Shown: positions 47,405-57,556 of the stretch, one piece after another
How the letters are laid out: each line of letters starts with the position of its first letter
Position numbering within the stretch: position 1 is the first letter of the stretch
Assembly: GCA_016800925.1 (NCBI GenBank)
Contig: JABCPU010000248.1
Span: 37,116-101,115, forward strand
Source: Suillus spraguei
Lineage: Eukaryota; Basidiomycota; Agaricomycetes; Boletales; Suillaceae
DNA length: 64,000 bases
Reading direction: 5' to 3'
Notes under the pieces: model-generated
Told to the model about the DNA's origin: nothing
The model's database searches: none
What the model saw: only the letters and a program-made list of their open reading frames with translations
Made by a program: the position numbers and the translations under genes

Positions 47405-50340
47405 ATGTTAGTTCTTACGCGTCCTCAACGAGACATTTTTGATCAAGTACAGCAGTTTGTATTGCAAAACCCCAGGAAACCCTCACAGCACCGTACTGCG
47501 GCCCTGACAATGCCTGATACGTTTCCCGCTCGGGAACGGAAGTTCATCAGCACCCTGGCGGAGGAGTTGCATCTGTCGGTTACATGGAATGAGTACGATG
47601 AAGAGGATCAAAATCTTGTCACATGGCGGCTCCCAGGATTTTTGGACGAACCCTTGGCAGAAACTGATCCAGAGCAGGCTAACGGAGACAGTAATAGTGA
47701 GAGCGAGTAGGAAGATGTGATGTGGAGGAAGATGATGAAGAAGGTAGGGCTGCAGTAGATCGAGTGTCAAAGAAATTCGACAAGGCCCCTGTGGTGGATG
47801 ATGATGATGAAGAAGGTGGGGGTTTTGACGCACGACATGAACAATCCATCAACGACAAAATGTCCGAATGGAAGAGAGGATATTACAAGGTGCGTCCCCA
47901 CCTTGTATACCGTTCGTCAGACCAACCGGTTGCACGACAGGAGAAACTTGGAATCTCCTATGATGACCCTAAAGAGATGGACGACTTGATATACCGCTAC
48001 GCAGAGGGTCTACAATGGGTTATGCATCACTATTACAGTGGGATCGCCTCCTGGGGCTGGTTTTACAATTACCATCACGCCTCGCGGATATCTGGTACTT
48101 TTTACATTCCCTGTCCTCATTGTGCTATGTTCACATTTTCTTCAAGATTTACGCGACCTTGGTGACAAGTCGTTCATGTTCGAGCTGTGTAAACCTTTCC
48201 GTCCTTTCGAACAACTGATGGGCGTCCTCCCGTCTGCAAGCATGGAACATGTTCCGATAGCATATCAAGTATGTTCAGTGGCCTGTGTCATGCATTAGAC
48301 TAATCAACCATAGGACCTAATGTACGATCCAAATTCACCGATATTGGACTTTTACCCTCTTGAATTTGAGCAAGACTTGAATGGAAAGAAGCAAGAATGG
48401 GAAGCAATCGTTAAGATTCCCTTTATTGATGAGCAGCGGCTGTTACGAGCAATGAAATGTGAGTAGCAAATTCCGCTTTTTGGTTGTAGTTCGTCATCGT
48501 CCCATGTGTGCAGCTCGAGAACATAGGTTGACCCCAGAGGAACGCCGCCGCAATGGGTTTGGAACCAGTACCAAATTTATCTTCAGTCCTGGAGAGTCCA
48601 CAGTCTATCCTTCATCGTTACCGGATTTCTTCCCTCCTATATATCGTTGCACATGTAAGATGGAATCCTTCGACCTTCCAACTCTTGATGGACTCCATCT
48701 CGTCCCTGGACTATGCGAAGGTGTATGCCTCGGTGCAAAAGCTCCCGCTGGATTCCCTTTGTGGGTACATTACCCCACACAGCACAACTAGGCTTTCACG
48801 GTGTCAATGTACACGGTTCGTTCCGAAAGCCGCAACAAGTCAATGGCAGTTCACATACAAAATGCTCACGAAAACCGCAAGGTAGAGGATATCGCCCAGG
48901 AAATGGTTGGCAAACGCACTTTCATCGGTTGGCCTTTCTTGCAAGAAGGGCTGGTCACGGCCGTGTCCGATTCATTGTTCAAGTACGAGAAGTTGGTACT
49001 CGTGCCTGGTACTCTGGCGAAGGTTGTTTCCAATCCGCATTCCCACCAGAGCTTGAGCCATTGGAAGGGAAAAGCTGAACGGATTGAGACGCTATATTCG
49101 AAGAGATGTGGAGTGATTACTGGTGCACATCCGTCCGCTAAAAGGTGCGTGCTGGTACTTTATGGACGTCCGCTCTTTACACATTCGTGCAGGTTTGAAA
49201 CGCTTAGAATCAGGCGCATTGGTTAAAGACTACGAAGGACCCGAAAAAGAACTCGAACAAGCCGTCCAGATGGTCATTTCAGAAGTTGCATCCCAAGATC
49301 CCAGGTTCATCGAGAAGGATGCTCCACCTCTGTCGGAGGAATTTCCTGACGGAACGAACATTTTCTTCCTTGGCGAACACGCGTATGGTGTGGCTGCCCA
49401 GGTGTCTTCAACTGCTGACAGCGCTTTGTCTGTTGTTCTGGCAGTATGTCACAATGCCCTACCACAATTTATCTTTCTAAATGATCTCGTAGTTCTTCCT
49501 TTCAGATAAAACGGAGAATAACAAGTTCAAGATTATTGTTGATATCGTATTTCACAGCACTACTTGCCATCGTTCAAAGCAGCTTCCACAATCGGAATGT
49601 CACCCAGAGCGCTCTCCAAAATCACGTCAAGCTTCATGGTTCCCTCCGATCATCAAAAGAACAATCTCGGACTGAGCATCAAGTTCGAGGCCAAGGGCTT
49701 GAAAGTTATTGACTACTCACGGAAGGCTGGTCGTTATTGGGAGTTTAGCGAGAAGGCAGTTGACCTCATTCGTGAATATAAGGTTGGTCCTGTCTGGACC
49801 AAAGGGGCGACAAGCTGTTGGATTTGCCCGACAATTCCTTGATCTCATCTCTAGGATGATAGATATGGCTTGCGCTACGGACATCTTTGACTTTCACGCT
49901 GATGCTGGGGTCAAGGAAGTAAAGTCGTGGTTCAAATCGAAGGGGGTCCGAGATCTTGAGCCAGTTTCCCTATTCTCGGACAGCCTAGCGAAGGTATGGA
50001 ATCGTCGTTTATCCCGAGTCACGTTTCATTCAAAACTGTCTTGAGAGCACTGTCAAAGAAATTGAACAGGCTGCCGATGACATCAATAAGAACAGGTCCA
50101 AAGCTGGAATCAAGAAAGCCATTGTGAAGAATATCCCTCGTCACGCAGTTCTAAAACCATCGCACGCTATCTATCAACTCCAGAACCAGCGCTTTGCCTT
50201 GGGAGACAGGGTAACTATGGTTCAAGATTCAGGTGGAGTTCCGTTGTCTGCAAAGGGTGTTGTCGTTGGGTTGAATACAAAGTCGATGGATGTCGTGTGG
50301 GATGTGCCATTTATGTCTGGTACAACGCTTGGGGACAAGT
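47405..50340 (+). pseudogene. XRN1 5'-3' exoribonuclease, lacking the catalytic N-terminus
   Basis: Cytoplasmic mRNA exonuclease. Exons: FPARERKFISTLAEELHLSV, QNLVTWRLPGFLDEPL, GISYDDPKEMDDLIYRYAEG, VMHHYYSGIASWGWFYNYH, FEQLMGVLPSASMEHVPIAY, PLEFEQDLNGKKQEWEAIVK, STVYPSSLPDFFPPIYRCTC, MVGKRTFIGWPFLQEGLVTA, EHAYGVAAQVSSTADSALSV, KGLKVIDYSRKAGRYWEFSE, and the SH3-like RFALGDRVTMVQDSGGVPLS to SGTTLGDK. The acidic catalytic residues of the first conserved region are absent, as the copy begins in the linker. Defects: TGG to TAG after NSESE (about 47708), a missing G soon after, and a frame change about 48765. It ends at a stop at about 50341 short of the normal C-terminus. Confidence 0.88.
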
Positions 50341-50342
50341 AG

Positions 50343-50669
50343 GTGGAACGCTATGGTGTACGGTCTTTCGTCCGCGCCTCTGTAGTCGTCCTAGTATGAC
50401 ATAGCTTCTCATGAAACCACTAGGGAAGCCCTCAGGGTCAATTGTAAGACCTGTTGTCATCTTGATAGACGCGGTGGACCGTGTTGCATGAGAAGGTAGA
50501 GAACTGACTGACAAGAAGTGATTACTGTACATGTGACCAGACCAAAACGATAATCAAATAGTATTATTCACGAGCATCAGCATCTAGTAAAGATGAGGCC
50601 CTGGAAGAATTTTTAGCCCAAAGTGTGATTGCATCTGTAGACCAGATGCCTTCATGATCATCTAACTTA
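50343..50669. other. no supported gene
   Basis: No family motif, intron pattern or repeat seen on either strand. Confidence 0.5.
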
Positions 50670-51262
50670 GTCTTGGGTCGTTTCGAGAGATGTAAGAGTG
50701 CTTGGCGAGTGAGAGAACCTCCGAGTCCATTTGTGCGGGGCGACAGTGTGCGTTTGAGATTCCCTAGTAAATGTGCATTGTTACAGAACTGGGTTGTTGG
50801 GAGAGTTCAGTGCGTACGTGTTTTGGATCTCGTGGTACGTGTGGGTATTGGACCTGAGTCGGCCTGTTCCCTCTTTCTCTTACCAACCCTTTCTGCCTTG
50901 TCCCTCTGCCTCCAAGCCTCAGCAGCACTCCTGGCGCCCTGAAAAAGATTCCAAGTATCACACAACAGCATAAGTCGCTGTTGAAATTCTCGAGACTCGT
51001 CCGTCGGTTGTGGGTAGCGTTCCAGAACAAGCCGACCAATTTGATCTCGGTCGCACTTTGGCCCTGCGTTTATGACAACAAACGGAGGCGTGATATGAGA
51101 TAGAAGGGGCGGAAGATCAGAGTAAGGATATGGATAAGTTATTGCTGATTGCTCTTGCTCTTGCCTCGTAAGCGTTGTTGCGGGGTAGTTGGCCACCATG
51201 GTACATTGCCTCAACCTTCGGAATTTCCACTGCATGAAAGTGAGTATTTCAGTGGTTGGCAA
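50670..51262 (-). CDS. hypothetical protein, possibly HNH-nuclease-associated family
   Basis: Minus-strand frame 51262-50807 reads PYSDLPPLLSHITPPFVVIN, LVLERYPQPTDESREFQQRL and a basic tail KRKREQADSG; a further piece (LGGSLTRQALLHL) follows after a possible intron. The SHITPPFVVINAG phrase resembles one near the end of fungal proteins with HNH domains, but no HNH residues are visible here. It is adjacent to the MFS gene on the same strand. Confidence 0.35.
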
Positions 51263-51275
51263 TACTATGAGAAAC

Positions 51276-53136
51276 CTACCTTTTGTTGAAAAGATAGAGG
51301 GGCCTCACCAGATGACACCAAAACGACGCAGCTCTTCCCGCGTACTCGTGCGAACCTCCATGAGTAGCCTCCACGGAGGTCTCTATTGAGGTTATAGCAG
51401 CAAGACCAATCGCGGATCCAAATTGAAGCGCGCCGTTAAACATAGCACCAACTGTGCTGGACATGGATGAAGGTGCAGCTTGGAAAATAGCGATACTATG
51501 AAGCAAGTAAACCGTGCTCGGAAGACTGCTATTATTTGAAACTTACTTCGTATGTGAGAAAGCAACCATGACTCCGGCGCTGCCAAGTACAAATGCTGGG
51601 AATACAAATGGCCAATAGTTTTCGGGCTTTCCCCCACCGAGCGCCAGCAGTAAGGTGGCGACCATGCACAATGATAGACCAGTAAGGATAATCCACTTCG
51701 GACTGTAGATACGAGAGAATGATCCAGTGCAGCTCGCAGCAAAGGCTACGATACCGAGTGGCAACCTAGAGAACAAAGAATCTTGATGGTTGGCGATATG
51801 AAGTGACAGCGAATACCTTACATGTGAACGGCTGTCGACATCACTGACCAATGAAACACGGTTTGCCACATGATACTAAAAATAAATAAACATAACCCCA
51901 CTCCACCAAAAGGATGGCAAAAGTGCAGTGGCCAACAGAACAGAGAAGTTGTTGTAGAACCATGTCCGTGGTGGTCTGGTACAAGATCAGCCGGTGATTG
52001 ATGCTAAGATTTCCGTTGACATACATGGCAGCTCGGTCCGCAGGCAAAAGTGTTTCCCAGTAGAAAAACCCAGCTATCATTATAATTGAAATGATCAGGA
52101 GAATCAATACAACCGGGGATTTCCAACCATCAGTGGAACCGGATGTCACGGCGAAAATCAACAAGATGAAGGAAACTATCAAAGTTCGTAAGCGACACAA
52201 AGAAAAGTATGCTGAAAGATTTATACCAGTCAAGACGCCTACGCCGACCAAATCAAGGGACTTCCATTTTGCCCCTTTAGGCTTACGACTGCCTGCAGTC
52301 TCTCCGATTTGTGACGGTATCATGAAAATACAAATCAGCCGCGCATGCCACAAACCAGAAGACCCAATGGTAAGACACCCGTTGAACGAACATTGCACCG
52401 ACCACAAGACCGCCCACTATGTAAAGGAACTATGAGGGTTGTCTTACGATATGCGGGATGCTCACTGTTGGCCACCGCACCACAGCCTGCAAAGAACCCT
52501 ACTGCCCGAGCCTGTTCGAGTGGATCTGGAAATACCTTGACCAATAGTTTCAGAGCAGAGGGAATCGTCATCGCAGAAGCTAAGAAGTAACCTTCATCAG
52601 TCAGAACCAACACACCAGCGAGAATGATCACCTATTCCAGTGATTGCTCTCAGAACAAGGATAGGAACTGTGGTGTAAACGAATCCTGCGCACAACGAGA
52701 GGATACCAAGAGTGGACACTCCTCCAATGAATACAGTTTCTATGAACCATTAGATTAGCATGTACGTCAGGTATGCTAGGCAGCACAGTACTAACTTGGG
52801 TTGTATACGTCACTGAGACGGCCACTCTAAAACTATGCATTGAAGTGCAAATCAGGACTTTACGGGATGGACACGCACGATAAGTAGGAATGATGAAAAA
52901 GTTAATCGGAACCCACTAAACACCCAAGTGGATTGAATTTCAGTCATACCCATGGATGCCTCAAGTGCAGGAATCGCAGATAAGAGAGCCGACATACTCA
53001 AGGTATCTATAAATTGAGTAAGACAGAACATGACTAACAAAATGAGTTTGCGGGCAAGAGAAAGCCTTTGGGGTTCATGAATATTCGTGGAGAGGGGCAG
53101 AAGTGATGACATTGTCCTGAAAAATGCAGACAACAT
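51276..53136 (-). CDS. major facilitator superfamily transporter
   Basis: Multi-exon gene on the minus strand; the ATG is at 53136, or 53112 for a shorter start. Seen: TM1 LILLVMFCLTQFIDTLSMSA, the post-TM2 loop motif SGRLSDVYNP (the MFS motif-A G-R-L-D pattern), VFIGGVSTLGILSLCAGFVY, PILVLRAITGI, DPLEQARAVGFFAGCGAVAN, VGGLVVGAMFVQ and HWVFWFVA, several later segments including KSPVVLILLIISIIMIAGFF and WIILTGLSLCMVATLLLALG, and the last FNGALQFGSAIGLAAITSIE. The order fits a drug/H+ antiporter-like MFS of 12-14 segments. Introns of 50-60 nt are visible. It appears the most complete cellular gene in the window; I did not confirm every junction. Confidence 0.8.
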
Positions 53137-54258
53137 TGAAACGTTGCAGACTATGTCGCAGTATTATAGTGAGATAGGTCAGGGACGTACTAGCTCGCGA
53201 ATGGCAATCGAGCCAGACCCTGAGACATGCTGCGAAGCTCTCAACCATCGGAGGCGAATGGCTGGATGCTTATTTACTACTCGAGCCAGAATTCTGCGGG
53301 CTGAGGGCTTGAAGTACGGCGCGAAGCTCAGAACGTGGGCCTCGCGATTGTCAAAAGAAGCAGAATTCTTCTGGAAAGATTCCAGAGTCTGAACCCTGCT
53401 TACGGGAGCCTTCCAGAGGCCTATATATAAATATATGATTCAATGAAATCATCGAACGCTTGTATGATGGCCTGGTACCGTGACGAGCTGCAAAAGGTTT
53501 GTGTAATACGAACGTTTGAAAACGATTTATGAGAGGCATACCAGAGTTCAACTTGATCATTCGATGGGTCCGAGGCAGGTTGTACCATTACGATGCCTGC
53601 GTACTTGTATTCTTGAGCCGTGGCTTCGCCTTCAGCTCGGACAGGATATGTGATTCTAGCCGAAACCCGAGAGGAACTTTGGATCAAGTCGTGGAGTCTG
53701 ACTACGTGACAAAATTGACAAACAGCCGAATACTTGGTGAGAATAAACACGTATATTGCAGGTCCTCCTCAGTAAAAAGCGGCAAGAAAGGAATCACGGC
53801 GCGAATTAAGGCCTGATATATGTCCATCGCGGCCACTGCTGACAATTCTATATGGAGAAACCTTGTCGTAAAGGTCTGGTGGGCAATCTGTCCAGTACAA
53901 GATGAAAAAATAGAGCAGAAAGCGATACATCTACACACCTCGAAGAGCAAAACGATCTGGTGTTAGGGGTCAAAAGTAGTTATTGAGTCTTGCTTCTGTC
54001 AAGCCAATCGAGAATTCTAACACTTACATTACGTAGAGCGTCAGGATAGTACGCTTTCTCAGAACCCAACCAGTTCTTCAGCTTATTGGCAGTGTTTATA
54101 TACTCGTTGACGTCTTTTGATGCGAGCCTGGTTGCAAAGACCGGCAAAATCTTCGCGTTGTCGGCGACGGCAGTCTGTGGACGAGAACTCATGAAGTCCT
54201 TGGATGCTGATGAAGCCGCAGAAAGCTGTTGGACTACACGGAATTGACTATCTGTAAA
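53137..54258 (-). CDS. hypothetical protein, pieces of a multi-exon gene
   Basis: Minus-strand open pieces: DFMSSRPQTAVADNAKILPV, NKLKNWLGSEKAYYPDALRN (about 54190-53980); MDIYQALIRAVIPFLPLFTE (about 53820); RLHDLIQSSSRVSARITYPV, EYKYAGIVMVQPASDPSNDQ (about 53690-53550). The lengths and spacing look like exons of one gene, but I do not recognise the family. It lies between the MFS gene and GMP synthase. Confidence 0.4.
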
Positions 54259-54458
54259 ATATTTAAAGGCTTAGACGGCCCATCAACCTTGCGGTCGTTA
54301 TAGTTGTCATATCAAGTTGTGGCTCGCGGGTACAACTTGTACAGCTGCAACAAAGGCAAACAGTCTCATTGTCGGCATACTTTCTACTTTATGTAATTAC
54401 GTATACTGAACATATATTCTATGTATCGTTTTCCTTGTTCACGCTGCGTCGTCAACAA

Positions 54459-55890
54459 TCATAGCCACTCCACAGTCTAAAAAATGAAATCAACCTTAAC
54501 TCGGATGAGACAAAATGACAGGACTTACAGCAGGGGGCTTCGAAGATATATCATAAGTGACACGATTGATCCCACTTACTTCGTTAGACGATGTCCGACG
54601 CAAGACTTCGGGAGGGAACGCATACCTTGAAAATCAAGTTAGCATCGAACAGGACTAAAAAGTAAGACAAAACATACCAATCGGCAGTCATGAAGTCTTC
54701 CGACGTCACCGCCCTCAGAGCAATTACCTGTGTGATATGTTTAAGGCAGTAAAAGAGTGTGTGCCGTCCTCCAAACCTGCTCGTATGTGCGCTTGTCACC
54801 CATCACGCCTACAGCTTTCACCGGAAGCAAGATGGCCATGGCCTGGCTAATTTGATTGTAGAGGTTCGCCTTGCGGATCTCCTCGATATAAATATGATCC
54901 GCTTGTTGCAGGATCTTCACTTGTTCGCGTGTGACGGGACCCAAGATTCGAATGGCCAGACCAGGACCTGGGAAAGGATGACGTTGACCCAGAGGTGCTG
55001 GTATCGACAGAAGTCTCCCAAGTGCACGGACTTCATCTACGTAGAACGGTCAGTGTAATCAATCATATGGGATTCCACCATTCGAACCTTTGAAGAGCTC
55101 GCGTAGGGGTTCAATTAACTTCAACTTCATGTCCTTGAGAAGCCCACCGACATTGTGATGTGTCTTTATGGTTGCACTAGGGCCCTTAAAGCTGATGCTC
55201 TCGATGACATCTGGGTATAGCGTTCCTTGCAACAGCCATTCAATCTTCCCCTTTGCCTCCGCTCCATTATCTTCCTTCTCGGGAGCTTCCTCGATCTTCG
55301 ACGCTTCTGTCTCGAAAAAAACGTTGATGAACGTGTTCCCAATAATCTTACGTTTTTGCTCCGGATCTTCGACACCATGAAGTTGGGAGAGGAAGAGCTC
55401 AGAGGCATCCACCACGGTCAGGTTGACGCCAAGATCTTTATTCAGCATGTCGTTGACTTGTTGTGCTTCGTTCAGACGAAGCACGCCGTTGTCCACCATG
55501 ATTGCATGGAATCTGGTATGCGAGTAAGATACAAGTCACGAAAAGAACGTAGGGGCGCACCTGTCGCCGATTGCTTCGTGCATTAACTTGGCTGCAACAG
55601 TGCTGTCGACGCCTCCGCTGACTGCGCCGATCACACGTCCTTTCGGGCCACATATCTCTCGGATGCGAACGATTTCCTTGCCAATAAATCCCTCCTGCAA
55701 TCACTGTGAACATGACAATAAACGTAGCACCGTGATTACTTCACCATTGTCCAGTTTGGTCGGCATTGGCATATATTCAACACAAATCGACCAATGAGCT
55801 GCCTTCCCTGCGGTGAATGTGTCACCTCTGGATGGAACTGAATGCCATAAATCGACTTGGAGTTATGTGCGATGGCGGCATAGGGAGCGG
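54459..55890 (-). pseudogene. GMP synthase (glutamine-hydrolysing), 5'-truncated
   Basis: Final step of GMP synthesis (XMP to GMP). Minus strand: end of the glutamine amidotransferase domain [20 protein letters not shown] (catalytic His and Glu kept); ATP-pyrophosphatase loop [20 protein letters not shown]; ERs such as [43 protein letters not shown]; dimerisation domain [72 protein letters not shown] and TVEWL with TGA at 54459. Introns are intact and I saw no stop in the exons. The first about 165 residues with the nucleophile Cys are missing upstream of 55890, so it cannot use glutamine as built. Confidence 0.88.
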
Positions 55891-56266
55891 TGTTCGTCCG
55901 TCAGATGACATGGAAGTCAGCACCTCAGGCAACACTTTTCGGTGCCTATAAAGGGTCTTTGAGACCCGGTTATTATGTTGTGGGAAACCTATCTGCGAGA
56001 CCCACCTACCCTCCGATCTAAAAATAGCTTACATGTAATTTTGCCTCCTGCCCTTCCTGCGTACCTACGGCGCCTCCCGCACTTTGTTTTGTAGGCTCTG
56101 GCAGTTCATTTGTAGGCTCGCGTGGTATGGATAATAGTCTGGTAGGATCGTCTAGTAGGCTCTGGAGGTATCCTTGGTATGTGTCCATTTATGTATCGCA
56201 TACAAATTAATGTACTCAGTACAAGTTTTTCTGTAGGCATCGTACGCATGCAGATCTTCTCTCCAT
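55891..56266. other. no gene; TAGGCT-rich spacer
   Basis: The word TAGGCTC(T/G) recurs (about 56093, 56113, 56157) next to the copia insertion. TCCAT at 56262-56266 is the left copy of the copia target duplication. Confidence 0.6.
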
Positions 56267-56617
56267 TGTAGGCTTTTTACCTTTAGTCATTCAATTTCCT
56301 TCTTGACGTTATCACCATCAACACCACATGCAGTATCGTCCTTGGCATCTTCCTTTACTTCTTGACCATACGAGTACTCTCCGCATGTCGTTTCCCCGGT
56401 CTCGTTATCTACCGGTACTTAATCTTGCTCGTTTCGTATCACACCTCAGTATTGTTCCAAGTGACTTACTGAGGTGTGCAGACTCTATCTTGCTCGTATC
56501 TCACACATACTGATTAGTACACTAGCGCGTCTCCCCGCTAGGTACATAACATGAATATAGTATTGTTCCAAGTGACTTACTGAGCGCGTCTCCCCGCTAG
56601 TTCGGCTACTTCGTATA
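56267..56617 (+). repeat. 5' LTR of the copia element
   Basis: Begins TGTAGGCTTTTTACC and ends ACTTCGTATA. It contains an internal duplicated phrase TATTGTTCCAAGTGACTTAC (about 56450 and 56561). Confidence 0.95.
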
Positions 56618-56631
56618 GGTTATGAGCCCTG
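56618..56631 (+). promoter_or_regulatory. copia primer-binding site, initiator-tRNA half type
   Basis: GGTTATGAGCCCTG follows the 5' LTR directly. It is complementary to CAGGGCTCATAACC, the anticodon arm of initiator Met tRNA, not to a tRNA 3' end. Drosophila copia uses a 5' half of this tRNA the same way. Confidence 0.75.
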
Positions 56632-56752
56632 AGCTCGTCTAGAGCTCAGACCCACACGAAGACGAACAAACTCGCGGAACTTCACTCAGGTTCATCTAAC
56701 GGTTGAACCACCACGAACCCTCACGACCAAATCGACTCGTTTATCCTCCAGT

Positions 56753-57556
56753 ATGGGTAAATACGATCATATCGTCGAATTGACGGGCGCCGACATCTAC
56801 CCCAGCTGGCGTAGGGCTGTCGAACTAGCTCTAGCTGGAGAAGGCCTCTGGAACCATTGTAGCAACGGCACTGACCCCAAAGACGTTGCCGAATTCGCCA
56901 GCACCATGCCCACAGCAGCCACACCTGCACAACCCACTGATGCAGAACTCACCGCCATGAAAAATTGGATAAAAGAGGACGCCCAAGCCAAGGCTATCAT
57001 CGGCAGACGCCTCTCCATCATCGTTCAGAACATGCTTGGCGAAAAGCTAACGGCTCGTCAGCAGTGGGACGCTCTCTCCAAACGCTTTGGTCGACTCGAC
57101 GTAACATCTCAATTCGAACTTCGCGATCAATTGTTCTCTGAACGACTTAAGGATGCTGAAGACGCCTCGCGTTACATCAGTGTCTTTGAGAATGGTCGAC
57201 GCAGATTTGCTGAGATGGGAATTGCATTCACTGACTCCGAAGCAGTTTGGATGCTACTACACGGACTACCAGAAACCCCACAATGGGTCGTATTCCGCAG
57301 CCTCACGCTCGGGCTCTACAAACTCCCCACGTCCACTTCCACTACGTCTACAACCACAGTTCCTCCTCCAGTCGCATTCGAAGATGTTGCAGCGGCATTC
57401 TCAGAAGAGGCCAACCGACAACGCGGTCAGCAAAAACTTGCTCGGCCTGGATCAGAATACGCAAACGCCGTCGCCTCCCAGTCGACAGAACGAAAGGTGA
57501 ACCCCGCGAATGGGATACGGATTCACAAGCACAACCCCCAAGGGGGTGAGTTGTGA
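56753..57556 (+). CDS. copia gag, N-terminal part
   Basis: 267 codons. Opens MGKYDHIVELTGADIYPSWR, followed by the UBN2-like gag region (WIKEDAQAKAIIGRRLS, QWDALSKRFGRLDVTSQFEL, GRRRFAEMGIAFTDSEAVWM). It ends HNPQGGEL at 57556; the zinc-knuckle part continues in the next frame after the AAGGGGG run at about 57540. Confidence 0.88.
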   Translation: MGKYDHIVELTGADIYPSWRRAVELALAGEGLWNHCSNGTDPKDVAEFASTMPTAATPAQPTDAELTAMKNWIKEDAQAKAIIGRRLSIIVQNMLGEKLTARQQWDALSKRFGRLDVTSQFELRDQLFSERLKDAEDASRYISVFENGRRRFAEMGIAFTDSEAVWMLLHGLPETPQWVVFRSLTLGLYKLPTSTSTTSTTTVPPPVAFEDVAAAFSEEANRQRGQQKLARPGSEYANAVASQSTERKVNPANGIRIHKHNPQGGEL

